Positions 31,576 through 41,277 of a stretch of DNA of 64,000 nt are shown piece after piece (the stretch's first letter is position 1; each line of letters starts with the position of its first letter). A program made the position numbers and the translations under genes. This DNA is from Lingula anatina (Eukaryota; Brachiopoda; Lingulata; Lingulida; Lingulidae), in NCBI RefSeq assembly GCF_001039355.2, contig NW_019775746.1, forward strand, positions 1,029,947 through 1,093,946, read 5' to 3'. The notes beneath the pieces were generated by a model that did not search any database, had not been told where the DNA came from, and saw only the letters and a program-made list of their open reading frames with translations.

Positions 31576-32593
31576 ATGCCCACCGATTACCCACTGCTGA
31601 CTGGATCAGAACACTGGAGACGAAAAGCTCGAATGGTTTTCCAGCGTATGGATGCCAATGCCGATGGGTACCTCACCAAAGAAGACTATGTGTCTACTGC
31701 TCAGACCCTAATAGATCACCTGAGCCTTACTGGTGAGTACAATTAGATTACAGTGTATGAGGTTGATGTTTGAGCAGAGCTGTAGGCTTTTAAAACTGTT
31801 TGGGGGTGAGCAGCAGTTTCAAAAAAAAAAATTAGGTCAGTACCCACGATTAGTCGACTTGGAATTCCATGATGTTACACTGCTCCTGATAGGATAAGAT
31901 GTGCCCATATGACCATGTAACCTTGGTAGTCAAGTTCTTAGCCAGAGAACTTAACTTAAGGACTTAAGGGATTTTTTTTTCTTTTTTTTTTTTTTGGGGG
32001 GGGGGGGCGGGGCTAGAACTTAGCTGTATATTAACGCTTTATTAAGATCCCAAAATTACATTTCTCTTGTGGCGTGTGGCGTTCGTGTGAAACTTTCCAA
32101 AACTATTTATACTGAAAAAAATATTGGCATAATATTTTGAAGTCCAGTATGTGAACTCGTGGTACACATTTAATCCTTTTTAGGGGAAAAAGCTGAGCGC
32201 ATTTTAAAGGGACGCCTTGAACTCTGGGCAGCAATTGCTGGAGACAAAACACGTCTCAGTGCAGAAGAACACTGGAGGAACAATCTGGCATTATTGAATG
32301 GAGTGTTTTTCCGACAAGAGATGTACCGCACTTTAATTTGTACGGAGTTCAGTACAATGGATATTGATGGTGATGGGTTCATATCCAAGGACGAACATGC
32401 TGCTTATTATTACAGTCTTGACATTCCAACTGAATGCTCCAAGGACGACTTTGATATAATGGACACCAACGGAGATGGCCTCGTGTCAATTGACGAGTTT
32501 GCCGAAAGTTTTCTCGGGTTTTGGTTGACCGAAGATTCAAATAACATCTACAACCAAAACTTCGGCCACTTGGTGATTGATCAGTGCGATTAA
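31576..32593 (+). CDS. Sarcoplasmic calcium-binding protein, array gene 9 (subfamily II), shifted C-terminus
   Basis: Exons B and C are 31576-31732 and 32184-32593 (157+410 nt, 188 aa from the exon B ATG), with donor GTGAGT and acceptor TTTTTAG. Exon B reads MPTDYPLLTGSEHWRRK, EF-hand 1 DANADGYLTKED. Exon C begins GEKAERILKGRLELWAA and has EF-hand 3 (DIDGDGFISKDE) and EF-hand 4 (DTNGDGLVSIDE). Near the end a 1-bp deletion (TTCGGCCAC against TATGGGCCAC in sisters) shifts the frame, so the tail reads FGHLVIDQCD instead of YGPLVD and ends at a later TAA. The presequence exon is only a broken relic at 29919. A cytosolic product from the exon B ATG is possible, but the two lesions suggest early decay. 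Intron 2 has a MITE remnant and a T/G-tract near 31973-32007. Confidence 0.75.
31822..31945. mobile_element. Diverged copy of the 4498 MITE in SCP gene 9 intron 2
   Basis: Shares ACACTGCTCCTGATAGG, ATGTGCCCATATGACCATGT and CCTTGGTAGTCAAGTTCTT with 4560-4635. The outer ends are eroded. Confidence 0.65.
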
Positions 32594-33281
32594 CAGGAAC
32601 CAGATCGAATGTGAACCTTGTTGTTGAATTGCGTATTATGTATTGATTTCTTGCTATGATTTACATAATTCTGCTTTCATATTTACATCAGAAACGAAAC
32701 AGAAAATTTGTGGACCACACTTAGAAATCGAAATTTTTGAAAGAATTGTATGGGATTTCATATCAAAATTTTAATATTTGACTCACAGTCAAATACATCG
32801 AACCCATTACATTTCATTTCACTTGTACATGTATCAAAGTACAAAAAGAAATGTAAGATTAGATTTTTGCAGATAGAGAGTTTTGTTTAGTTTTTGTTTT
32901 TGTTGTAGCTTACGGAAACTTAGGCATTTTTTTTTTTTTGTCACCTGAGCTTCAGCACATCAATAAACTTTCATATGTAATTCTATTATACATGTACACG
33001 AGTCGCGTACTATAAATAGACAAGAGGCCTGTTCGCTGACGAGGCCACAGAGGTAGGGAATTAAGTATGCGAAAATTGGATTAGTTCTTACAGAAACCTT
33101 GTTTTAAATCAAATTTATAAAATATTTTTATTTGCACGTTTATGATAAAATTTGACACGTGGTTATAAGAAAGTAATTTGCTATCATCTTTAAATACACT
33201 GCTATTTTCAGTGCTCCGGTTTCATTCATATATTATATTTTCGGCAACGTCTGTGGGTCGGCACAACTGGGAAGCGACACA

Positions 33282-33347
<66 letters not shown>

Positions 33348-33794
33348 TCGTAAAAAAATTGGAAGGCCTCTATTGACGGCAATAAGGCTAGATTGACTTT
33401 GTTCTTTTTGAATGGACTGGATGTGCCGTATGCTGAGCAGTACTCACTAGCGCATTCGTGGCCTACTGCATTGTGTGTTGGGTGGAATCTGTATATGGTG
33501 CAGACCCAAAGTGTGTGTGTGAGTATGTGTGTGTGTGTGTGTGAGTATGTGTGTGTGTGTGTGTGTGTGTGTTTCTTCCCTGGTCGATGACGGCCTCATA
33601 TTGACGGTCTCATCAAGTAGTATTTCTTTGTTTGCTTTTGCTGAGTCCGAATAATAATGACATTTATAATGAAAATGATAATATTCTTCAAACCCAATGC
33701 TGCAGTAACATGTTCTCTGATGCACGTAGACTACTGTACTTGTGCGCCCCTTTTCTATGATTATTTTTGTGTATGAATTTACCGGTAGCCTCCT
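32594..33794. other. Intergenic with two long microsatellites
   Basis: (TA)n at 33287-33341 and (GT)n with GAGTAT interruptions at 33512-33571. No gene seen. The 3' edge is a C-tract followed by (CA)n at about 33796-33823, the left boundary of the next duplication. Confidence 0.6.
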
Positions 33795-34911
33795 CCCCCC
33801 CCCCCCCACACACACACACACACATACATTTCTATAGTATTTGCCAAGTGATTTTTAAATGAACACTTACAGTCTGTTGTCTCTTTAACAGCAGCGCAGT
33901 GCTTGGAGACCAACGCCTGCACTCCCACTATTGCCATCGCAAAGCTGTCCAGTCAACTCCATTACTGCAGATGTGAAAAGCATGTTTATCCTCGCTGGAT
34001 TTTCTCAGCTAACACAGTTCAAAATCTTCACCACCTGACCGTCGACATGATTTTGAGGTTTTGTGAAAAGAGCAAAGCGCTGATATCAGGTTTTAAAAGA
34101 CGTCACTTCGTAAATATTGTGGGTTATTTTTGCTCTATGCACGTGTAAACGAACGTGGAGCACGATCGAGTAACAGAAGTCAAAAATCAAATGCAGTTTG
34201 ATGTTTTATAAGTAATACATTATTTTGGAGTTGCAAACTTTTATGGGAAATATACTCCATTTGATTTTCCCACCAAAACGGATTTTCCAGGGAAATAAAC
34301 CTTTTTCTCGTACTCACGAATTAAATATCTATCCCTCTCTGCACTTGNCCCCCCCCCCACCCCCACACACACACACACACATTTCTATAGTATTTGCCAA
34401 GTGATTTTTAAATTAACACTTACAGTCTGTTGTCTCTTTAACAGCAGCGCAGTGCTTGGAGACCAACGCCTGCAGCCACTCTCCCACTATTGCCATCGCA
34501 AAGCTGTCCAGTCAACTCCATTACTGCAGATGTGAAGAGCATGTTTACTCTCGTTGCATTTTCTCAGCTAACACAGTTCAAAATCTTCACCACCTGACCG
34601 TCGACATGGTTTTGAGTTTTTGTGAAAAGAGCAAAGCGCTGATATCAGGTTTTAAAAGACGTCACTTCGTAAATATTGTGGGTTATTTTTGTTCTATGCA
34701 CGTGTAAACGAACGTGGAGCACGATCGAGTAACAGAAGTCAAAAATCAAATGCAGTTTGATGTTTTATAAGTAATACATTATTTTGGAAACGGAGTTGCA
34801 AACTTTTATGGGAAATATACTCCATTTGATTTTCCCGCCAAAACGGATTTTCCAGGGAAATAAACCTTTTTCTCGTACTCACGAATTAAATATCTATCCC
34901 TCTCTGCACTT
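33795..34911. repeat. Two tandem copies (about 555 bp each) of sequence from upstream of the GPCR gene
   Basis: Units 33795-34347 and 34349-34911 are almost identical from the C/CA tract to CTATCCCTCTCTGCACTTG and are separated by one N at 34348. The part from TTACAGTCTGTTG to ACGATCGAGTAACAG matches the region just upstream of the GPCR in three pieces: 39683-39735, 40265-40415 and 40920-41045. The about 500 bp between the last two pieces is absent here. Small frames (81 and 83 codons, without a supported start) are not considered genes. Confidence 0.85.
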
Positions 34912-35430
34912 GGATTGGAACCTTAATTAAATTCAAAAAGGTCGATTTAGTTTAAAATGACTGTCCAATCAGCGACGATCTTCTTACATTCTACTACTGA
35001 ATGTAAATGTCAACATCAAGTACGCTTGAAAAATTTTTAAGGGGGGTAAAATAGTTTTTAAGGTCGTATGTTAGGTTTTATGAAAAGCAGTAGATGGCGA
35101 ACGTAAGCATTTGGGGAATTTTCAAACCCACGGGGTGAACATTTAAACTCTGCTTTATTTTACTTCCGTGCAACGCATGACAATAACGTGGCTAGGGTCG
35201 GGTGGATTCTATTTCAAGACATCAGAATTTAAATAAAGGTTAAATCCTGGTTTATGAAGAGCAGGCGATGCTTAAAGTTTCAAATCTATAGTCTGGGATA
35301 ATCAAACCTTTACAAGGACTAGTAGGAGTAATTGAACCTGTAAAAATGCAGATTGGCAACACGTTTCCAACCAGTAAGGAGATTTGGAATGATGTTGAAC
35401 TCTTCACAAACATAGATTACCCACAATGGT
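34886..35430 (+). pseudogene. Duplicated block ending in a decayed SCP exon A (copy 10)
   Basis: Partner of 29455-29994. From about 35291 it reads as an exon A without start codon (TCTGGGATAATCAAACCTTT where intact copies have ATGTCTAGGATTATC) and continues with PLQGLVGVIEPV-type sequence and frameshifts to about 35430 (TCTTCACAAACATAGATTAC, CCACAATGG). No exon B or C follows. Confidence 0.75.
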
Positions 35431-36619
35431 CTTGGCCTGTATATATTGTCTTATACTACTAGCTGCCTTTTCCACACCCCAGTTAGTGCTGCTTCAATAA
35501 AATTAAAACGATTTATGGGTACATGAGTAATGAAAAAATAAGATTTTTTTCTGGAAAAAAAAAGGCAGGAATATGTCGTGTCCGACAAAGATATCTTATG
35601 AGGTCATATGATGTGGTTGTGGTCCAATAGTACTCCAGTTATGTGGCGGCTTCTTTGAATAACGACAAGGTACAGTAATTATACAATTATAAGTAATTTA
35701 AGTCTGCGTGCATCGACCATAGATAACAGATTATCATTAAAGCAATGAGAATTGATACCTTGGGAGATGGGATAGGAGACGGAGGAGAGGAGATTGGGAG
35801 CGACGAAGTACGGAGCACAGTACATGTAGTTTCGGAGAGTTAGGAGTTGGAGAGTTCACTAAGAATATGTAGCTACCTAGCGTCGACTAATAAATCGTTT
35901 AACTGGCCATTATGCGGACTTGGGTTTTCTTTGCGCGACATTGCGTAAATCTGACACGAACCGTGGAATCCTAAGATTGCGTTATCCACTAAAGCCCCCT
36001 TTACACTGGACGGCGTCCTTTCTGCGTCCAGCAGTCCGGAACCATTTGAGAGTTTAAAAATTATAATATTTTACGTGCCGACAACTGGCCGATCATTGAG
36101 CATTCATTCTGATACAAAATTAATGCTCGTGCCTCCTTATTAAGACCACAGCGATGCCAAATTTCATGGTCGCAGAGAGGACGCAGAAAGGACGCCGTCC
36201 AGTGTAAAGGGGGTATAAGTAAGACGAAAACGTAGCCCACGCTTGAATAAAGCGTACAAAAATTATAAGTTAAGGACATTCATTGTATATGTATGTAAAA
36301 GGTACATTACAGCATGCAATATATGCATTAGATTTTCTTAATTTTGCCAGTTCATTTATTCACATGCAATATTTGTTCTTACCTCAGACGAAACTGATAA
36401 AATGTCCCCAGTGAGTTTATTAGGCACTGCTCTATTCCAGTCACGCAGAAAGTATAATATAAAGTAATACGAAATGATAAATAATCCCTCACACACGTTT
36501 CAATATTCTTTCCAGACATATCACGTTCAAGCCAGTGTTAAATTTTAAATGAAGGTCGACTCCGGGTTTCATTTGAAAAAAGATTATGTTTTCGAATCTT
36601 CAGTACACTTCTGTTCAGT
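35431..36619. other. Intergenic, with one clear MITE
   Basis: 35555-35960 has no gene (purine-rich stretch 35760-35830). The MITE lies at 35995-36213. From about 36480 sequence related to the upstream regions of SCP exons A returns (CTCACACACGTTTC, CATATCACGTTCAAG; compare 21450 and 18360). Confidence 0.5.
35995..36213. mobile_element. 219-bp MITE with 35-bp perfect terminal inverted repeats
   Basis: The first 35 bases (CCCCCTTTACACTGGACGGC and on) are exactly the reverse complement of the last 35 (ending GCCGTCCAGTGTAAAGGGGG). The interior has no coding frame. Perfect ends mark a young insertion. The target duplication is not clear (TAAAG left, TATAAG right). Confidence 0.9.
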
Positions 36620-36650
36620 ATGTTTCGGATCATCCTACCCGTATAAAGCT
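36620..36650 (+). pseudogene. Start of an SCP exon A, truncated
   Basis: ATGTTTCGGATCATCCTACC reads MFRIILPV, then a stop, and joins unrelated sequence (AAGCTCTATTCC). It is preceded by an array-type upstream region, so it is a broken copy just 5' of gene 11. Confidence 0.55.
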
Positions 36651-36764
36651 CTATTCCATCCACAGTGAAGTCAAGGTGCTAAGGTTGTTAAGACCTCATT
36701 TATTTACTGTATTTCTTTGCAGTCTAGTAACTTTTATGACAGCCTCAACATTTACATAGAGGAA

Positions 36765-36842
36765 AATTCCGGGCTTCATTGGGGTGGATAGAACCCTGTG
36801 CATTTTAAATTCTCTAGCACGTCTCTTTTCTCCACAAACACC
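36765..36842 (+). promoter_or_regulatory. Conserved upstream block of exon A, SCP gene 11
   Basis: CCGGGCTTCATTGGGGTGGA, then TTTTAAATTCTCTAGCACGT and CTCTTTTCTCC before ATG at 36843; nearly identical to the block of gene 2 on the other strand. Confidence 0.5.
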
Positions 36843-39095
36843 ATGTCTAGGATTATCACAGCTTTCCGAGGAATAGCCAGATTCTTACAACCAACAGAAA
36901 GCAGATTGGCAATACGTTTCCAACCAGTGAGGAGATTGCAGATTATAAACTCTTCAGAAACATGGATAACCCGCAGTGGTCTTGGCCTGGGATTTCCAAG
37001 ATTTTCCCAACCCAAGCGAGAGGTGATGAACCGACCCTTGAGATTAAAAAAGGTACTAGTATGTTATTATTTTTAAAAATACATATCTATAGTTTTCATA
37101 TTAAGCCAGGGATTTATTTACCGTGTAATCTCAAATCTGAAACAGTATATATATTGAAGCAGCGAAAGAAAGGAATGAGGCGTATGATTTGAATACGAAT
37201 GCTGAGAAAACTAGAGTGCTACCAGTAATCAAAGAAGAAAATGACAGTGTGGAAAGAACGTTGGTCAATGGAACGGTACTGAAGGGCGTCGATCATTTAA
37301 CATATCTCAGTGCATAAATCCAGAACAAAGGGGATGCTAGGAAGGTCAGAAAGAGACTGGCAATGGGCCTTCAAATTCTACCGAAATTGAAGAAGCTTTG
37401 GTGAGGCCAAGATAAACAGACAAAGCTCAGGATCATCAAATCATGCGTTTTTCCTTTAGTCACATATACGGTCTGGGTTCTAAGAAAGTCGGAAGAGGCA
37501 AGAATAACTGCCTATGGCTGGACACTTAATTGGTCTCCTGTGACAACAAAATAGGCCCTTATGAATAGCTTGTTACTCCAGGGTGTTCTTTCAAACCACG
37601 TGACTTGTTTCAGTAGACTGACAAGACAATACAAAACAGGTTGCTTTAACCATGGACATAATATCTCATTATGTCCATGCTTTAACGAGCATATATTACA
37701 TCGGCGCGAAGACCAGCTCCCACTGAACGACTGCAGAGCGTGTATAATGCCATCTGCACGCGTGCAGGTTTAATTGCTTCCATCTAGCCAAATGTTACAG
37801 GGTCGCCTCATGGAAAATGCCCGCATGATAATAACAGCGGTCCTGGTATACTTTCTTGGTGCACACCATGTTCACCAGGAAGGTACATACTAGTATATTA
37901 TACTTTAAAAAATACATAATGCAGTATTTATATTACAACCAGGATTTATTAACCATGTAATTTCAAGATTATGCTTGCATTTCCTTACTTATTTCTGGCA
38001 TTTAACAATTTTTCAGATGCCAACTGATTACCCACTGTTGACAGGAACAGACCACTGGAGACGTAAAATTCGAACGACTTTTCAGCGTTTGGATGCCAAC
38101 GCCGATGGGTTCCTTACTAAGGAAGACTTTGTGTCCACTGGTCAAACCCTTATAGATTATGTGGGCCTCACTGGTGAATATGCTTCTATGTCATGCATGT
38201 TAAAACGTCGTGATAGAAAACATATGGTGTTCATTGCAATCCTACATGGACTTGGCAATGTTTTGGAAGTATATACATGTGCATCCCCTATCCCCTGCTG
38301 TTGCGTGTGCACATACAGAAAGGTATAATAGAATATCAAAAAGCGGAGACTGTTCTACTGCTTTTAACTGACAGCCAATTTACTCGCGGAACTCTCTCTT
38401 TCTCTCAGCCATCCCCCCCGCCCCCCCCCCCCCAGTCTCACTGTGTTGGTGTCCAAAAATGATAATCTTCCCTCTAGTCTTCTTCTTTCTCAATGGTAAA
38501 CTGGTGAGCAGTGATCGTCCCATGTGACATCACACTGAAAAAGATCACGGATGTGATCGAAAGCTCTGTCAGGTATAATTCTATTTTTAGTGTAGTTTAA
38601 GTTTAATACTTGAATCATACCCTACGACTACACAGATGAATTTCCATCAGAATAAAAACGTTATTATTTTTAAAAGACAAATGTTATTGTTTTTTAGGCG
38701 AAAGAGCTGAGCGCACGTTAAATGGAAGAATTGACCTATGGGCATCTCTGGCTGGAGACAGAACGCGCATCACAGAGGATGAATACATCCGTGAAATTAT
38801 GTCACTCATGAACGGGAAACACTTTCGAGAAGAGTTGCACTGCACTTTGATTTGTACAGAGTTCAATACGATTGATATCGATGGCGATGGCTTCATATCC
38901 AAGGAAGAGCATGCTGCTTATTATTACAGTTTTAACATCCCAACTGAATGCTCCAAGGACGACTTTGATGTAATGGACACCAACGGAGATGGCCTCGTTT
39001 CAATTGACGAGTTTGCCGAAAGTTATCTCGAATTTTGGTTAACCGAAGATCCAAATAACATCTACAACCAAAACTATGGGCCACTCCTTGATTGA
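36843..39095 (+). CDS. Sarcoplasmic calcium-binding protein, array gene 11 (subfamily II)
   Basis: Exons are 36843-37052, 38017-38173 and 38698-39095 (210+157+398 nt, 254 aa), with donors GTACTA and GTGAAT and acceptors TTTCAG and TTTTAG. Exon A (70 codons, MSRIITAFRGIARFLQPTES, ending LRLKK) is about 90% identical to that of gene 2. Exon B reads MPTDYPLLTGTDHWRRK, EF-hand 1 DANADGFLTKED. Exon C begins GERAERTLNGRIDLWAS and has EF-hand 3 (DIDGDGFISKEE), EF-hand 4 (DTNGDGLVSIDE) and ends YGPLLD (Leu for the usual Val). Intron 1 (964 bp) contains a LINE reverse-transcriptase remnant and part of another element. Intron 2 has a C-tract near 38409-38432. The upstream in-frame ATG at 36798 could give a 15-residue longer leader. 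Confidence 0.9.
37159..37535 (+). mobile_element. LINE reverse-transcriptase C-terminal remnant in SCP gene 11 intron 1
   Basis: In one frame: LNTNAEKTRVL, KEENDSVERTLVNGTVLKGV, DHLTYLSA, stop, then RKRLAMGLQILPKLKKLW, stop, and KLRIIKSCVFPLVTY with LRKSEEARI. This is the order found after the RT active site in non-LTR endonuclease/RT proteins (N-x-x-KT-x-V, FTYLGS, RRIA, KLRLxxSCVFPVxxYG, LRK). Two in-frame stops make it a dead fragment. A shorter inverted copy is in gene 2 intron 1. Confidence 0.8.
37690..37860. mobile_element. Fragment related (inverted) to the element at 10249
   Basis: Matches the reverse complement of 10250-10385 (GCAGAGCG.GTA, CAGGTTTAATTGCTTCCA, ACAGGGTCGCCTCA) and ends at GCGGTCCTGGTA, an eroded form of the element terminus. 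It lies in intron 1 of SCP gene 11. Confidence 0.55.
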
Positions 39096-40264
39096 TCGGA
39101 GCATTTAACGTGAACAAGATATTAGAATACGGTTTCGATTTGGATTCTGATTATATCCTTGGGGTGGATTTTTGAAGCCTGGGCTTATAAATATGTAGAC
39201 ATGTTTTCAATATGCAAAATTCTTTTGATTTGTTGAGGTTAATAATACATGTCCTGAATAGTTGGAGTATTGTGTACTTAAATCTGATTAACGAAATCCC
39301 CTTTTCGAATTACCCATTTTGCATCAACCTTTCAGAGATTATTGGGTTATTATTATTTTTATTAACATTTTATCTTTTTATTAGCTTTTTGAAATCAATT
39401 TAAAAAAAAGGAAATGAAATTTGGGACACTGCTTTTATAGGTTTCAATTTAAAAAACTCTATCCTAATACATGAAGAATCGATGTGCACGTAACCCAAGA
39501 ACAGGGATGCTGACAGAATTACCTTCAATCCAAGTGCTACGGTAATTTTTTTCCTCATTATGCTGTACGTAAACTGCTACACCTCCATTTTACTGTCATT
39601 ATAATGTGCGAATTGAGATTCGAAATTTACTGATACATACTACTTTACATGTAATGCAGTGTGGAACTGACTTATTCTAAATGAATGCTTACAGTCTGTT
39701 GCTGTAAGTCTGTTGATTTTTACCAGCAGCGCAGTACTTACTGGTACAGAGAGATAGTATGCCCGCATCACTTCTTTCACCACTCACTGCGCCGACTAAT
39801 GCACTGAAATAAAAAAAAAGTGAAATGTGCAGAGTCTTTACTTGTCACAGAAATCCACTTGTAAATACTTGCACTGCAATGATACTAATGATATAGCTCT
39901 TTTGGATGTTAAGATAACGGTAAAGTTAATATACAGGTATGCAGCAGTTGATTTAACTGCATGTACCTGTACCATACATGCAGCTGTTTTGTCGGTTGCA
40001 ATGTCGTGAAAAGTCACTCTCCTTTGCATTGTTTATAATAGCAACGGTCAAAGTCCCAAGAGAGGTTGAGTCGATTTGACTACTCCTACTCTACTAGCAT
40101 AGTTTAGAAAAGAATTCTACATGTAAGTGTTCAAAACATGGCACAATAGTGAAATATATGAAGTAAACACCCAAAATTAATTACTTTGGGATGTTAGGAG
40201 TTTGTAAAACTCCTAATATTTTCCCACCCGCAAAAAACAAATAACGTTCTCATTTCTTGACGTA
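39096..40264. other. Intergenic between SCP array and GPCR gene
   Basis: No gene seen. At 39683-39735 the ACAGTCTGTTG.AGCAGCGCAGT words start the homology with the duplicated blocks at 33.8 and 34.4 kb. Confidence 0.5.
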
Positions 40265-41045
40265 TTTTCCAGTCAGACCTTAGAGAATGTAGCCATCATA
40301 GCGCTGTCCACTCAACTCCATTGCTGCAGTTGTGAAGAGCATGTTTACCCTTCGTTGGATTTTCTCAGCTAACACAGTTCAAAATCTTCACCACCTGACT
40401 GTCGCGACGGAGAGCACGCCCAGCCGTCACCTTGGTCGGTAACATTTGTTAAAAGTCATTCAAAAGATTTTGTGACACAACACTTGACGTAATGCAAACT
40501 TAATGAATAAAATAGGTCTATCAAGTTTAATTTATCAAGTTAAAAAATTGTACATAAAAAATCGACTGACGGAGCGCTATACAAACTGGGAATATCGATA
40601 AATGTATCAATCACATCAATGGTCTCCTTTTTAGTATGATCAAAATTTCTCAGTAAAATACCCCACTTCTAAGCATCTCTTCGTATATCAGTTATACCTG
40701 AATTTGTTAGCATCATCCTAAGGAAAGTGGTGATAGCGAAGATTTTATTTGATTTGAACGTGATTTGACGACAACGAGCTTCAGGTTGTAGTTCATTTCA
40801 CACCCTTGTTGTCCACCGTGACTTTTTTCATGATGATATCTGACGTCTTAGTTATGCAGTTACCGCGCAACCGATCACTACCTTACACCAATTTACAAAG
40901 CAGGTAAACATGACGTTGAGGTTTTTGTAAAAACAGTAAAGTGCTGATATCAGGTTTTAGAAGACGTCACGTCTCAAATTTTTGGGGTTCTTAACCGTTT
41001 TCAGAACACGTGTAAACAAACGTGGAGTACGATCGAGTAACAGTA
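40265..41045. repeat. Source region upstream of the GPCR gene, related to 33795-34911
   Basis: 40265-40415 (GCTGTCCACTCAACTCCATT, TTCTCAGCTAACACAGTTCA) and 40920-41045 (GTGCTGATATCAGGTTTTAG, GTACGATCGAGTAACAG) match the tandem copies. The 500 bp between is extra here. The match stops about 230 bp before the GPCR start codon, so promoter or 5' UTR sequence was copied but no coding part. Confidence 0.75.
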
Positions 41046-41277
41046 GCGGTTTTTGCCAACAAAAGTTTCAACATCGCGGTAAATATGCATTTAGGTATCA
41101 AAGACAGTTTGCGGTTTGACGTCAAGGACGAAATTATATCAAAACATCTACACAAATTACACAGACTTCGCAAATTGAATCCAGCATTGCTTCCGCTCAC
41201 AGAATTTAAGTCAAAATCACAGAGTCGTTGAACACAGAGCGCTTGCAGAAGATTGAAGAGGATTTGAAGACAAGGTT

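Noticed and set aside
33903-34707. Paired 81- and 83-codon frames in the tandem units
   Set aside because: They match because the DNA is duplicated and derive from the non-coding GPCR 5' flank; the start is not an ATG in context and no domain is seen.
35555-35960. Possible solo LTR ending near CTGACACGAACC
   Set aside because: Ends not clearly inverted and no flanking duplication seen.
41022-41231. 69-codon frame just upstream of the GPCR
   Set aside because: Starts at GTG, not ATG, and has no recognisable content; treated as 5' flank.
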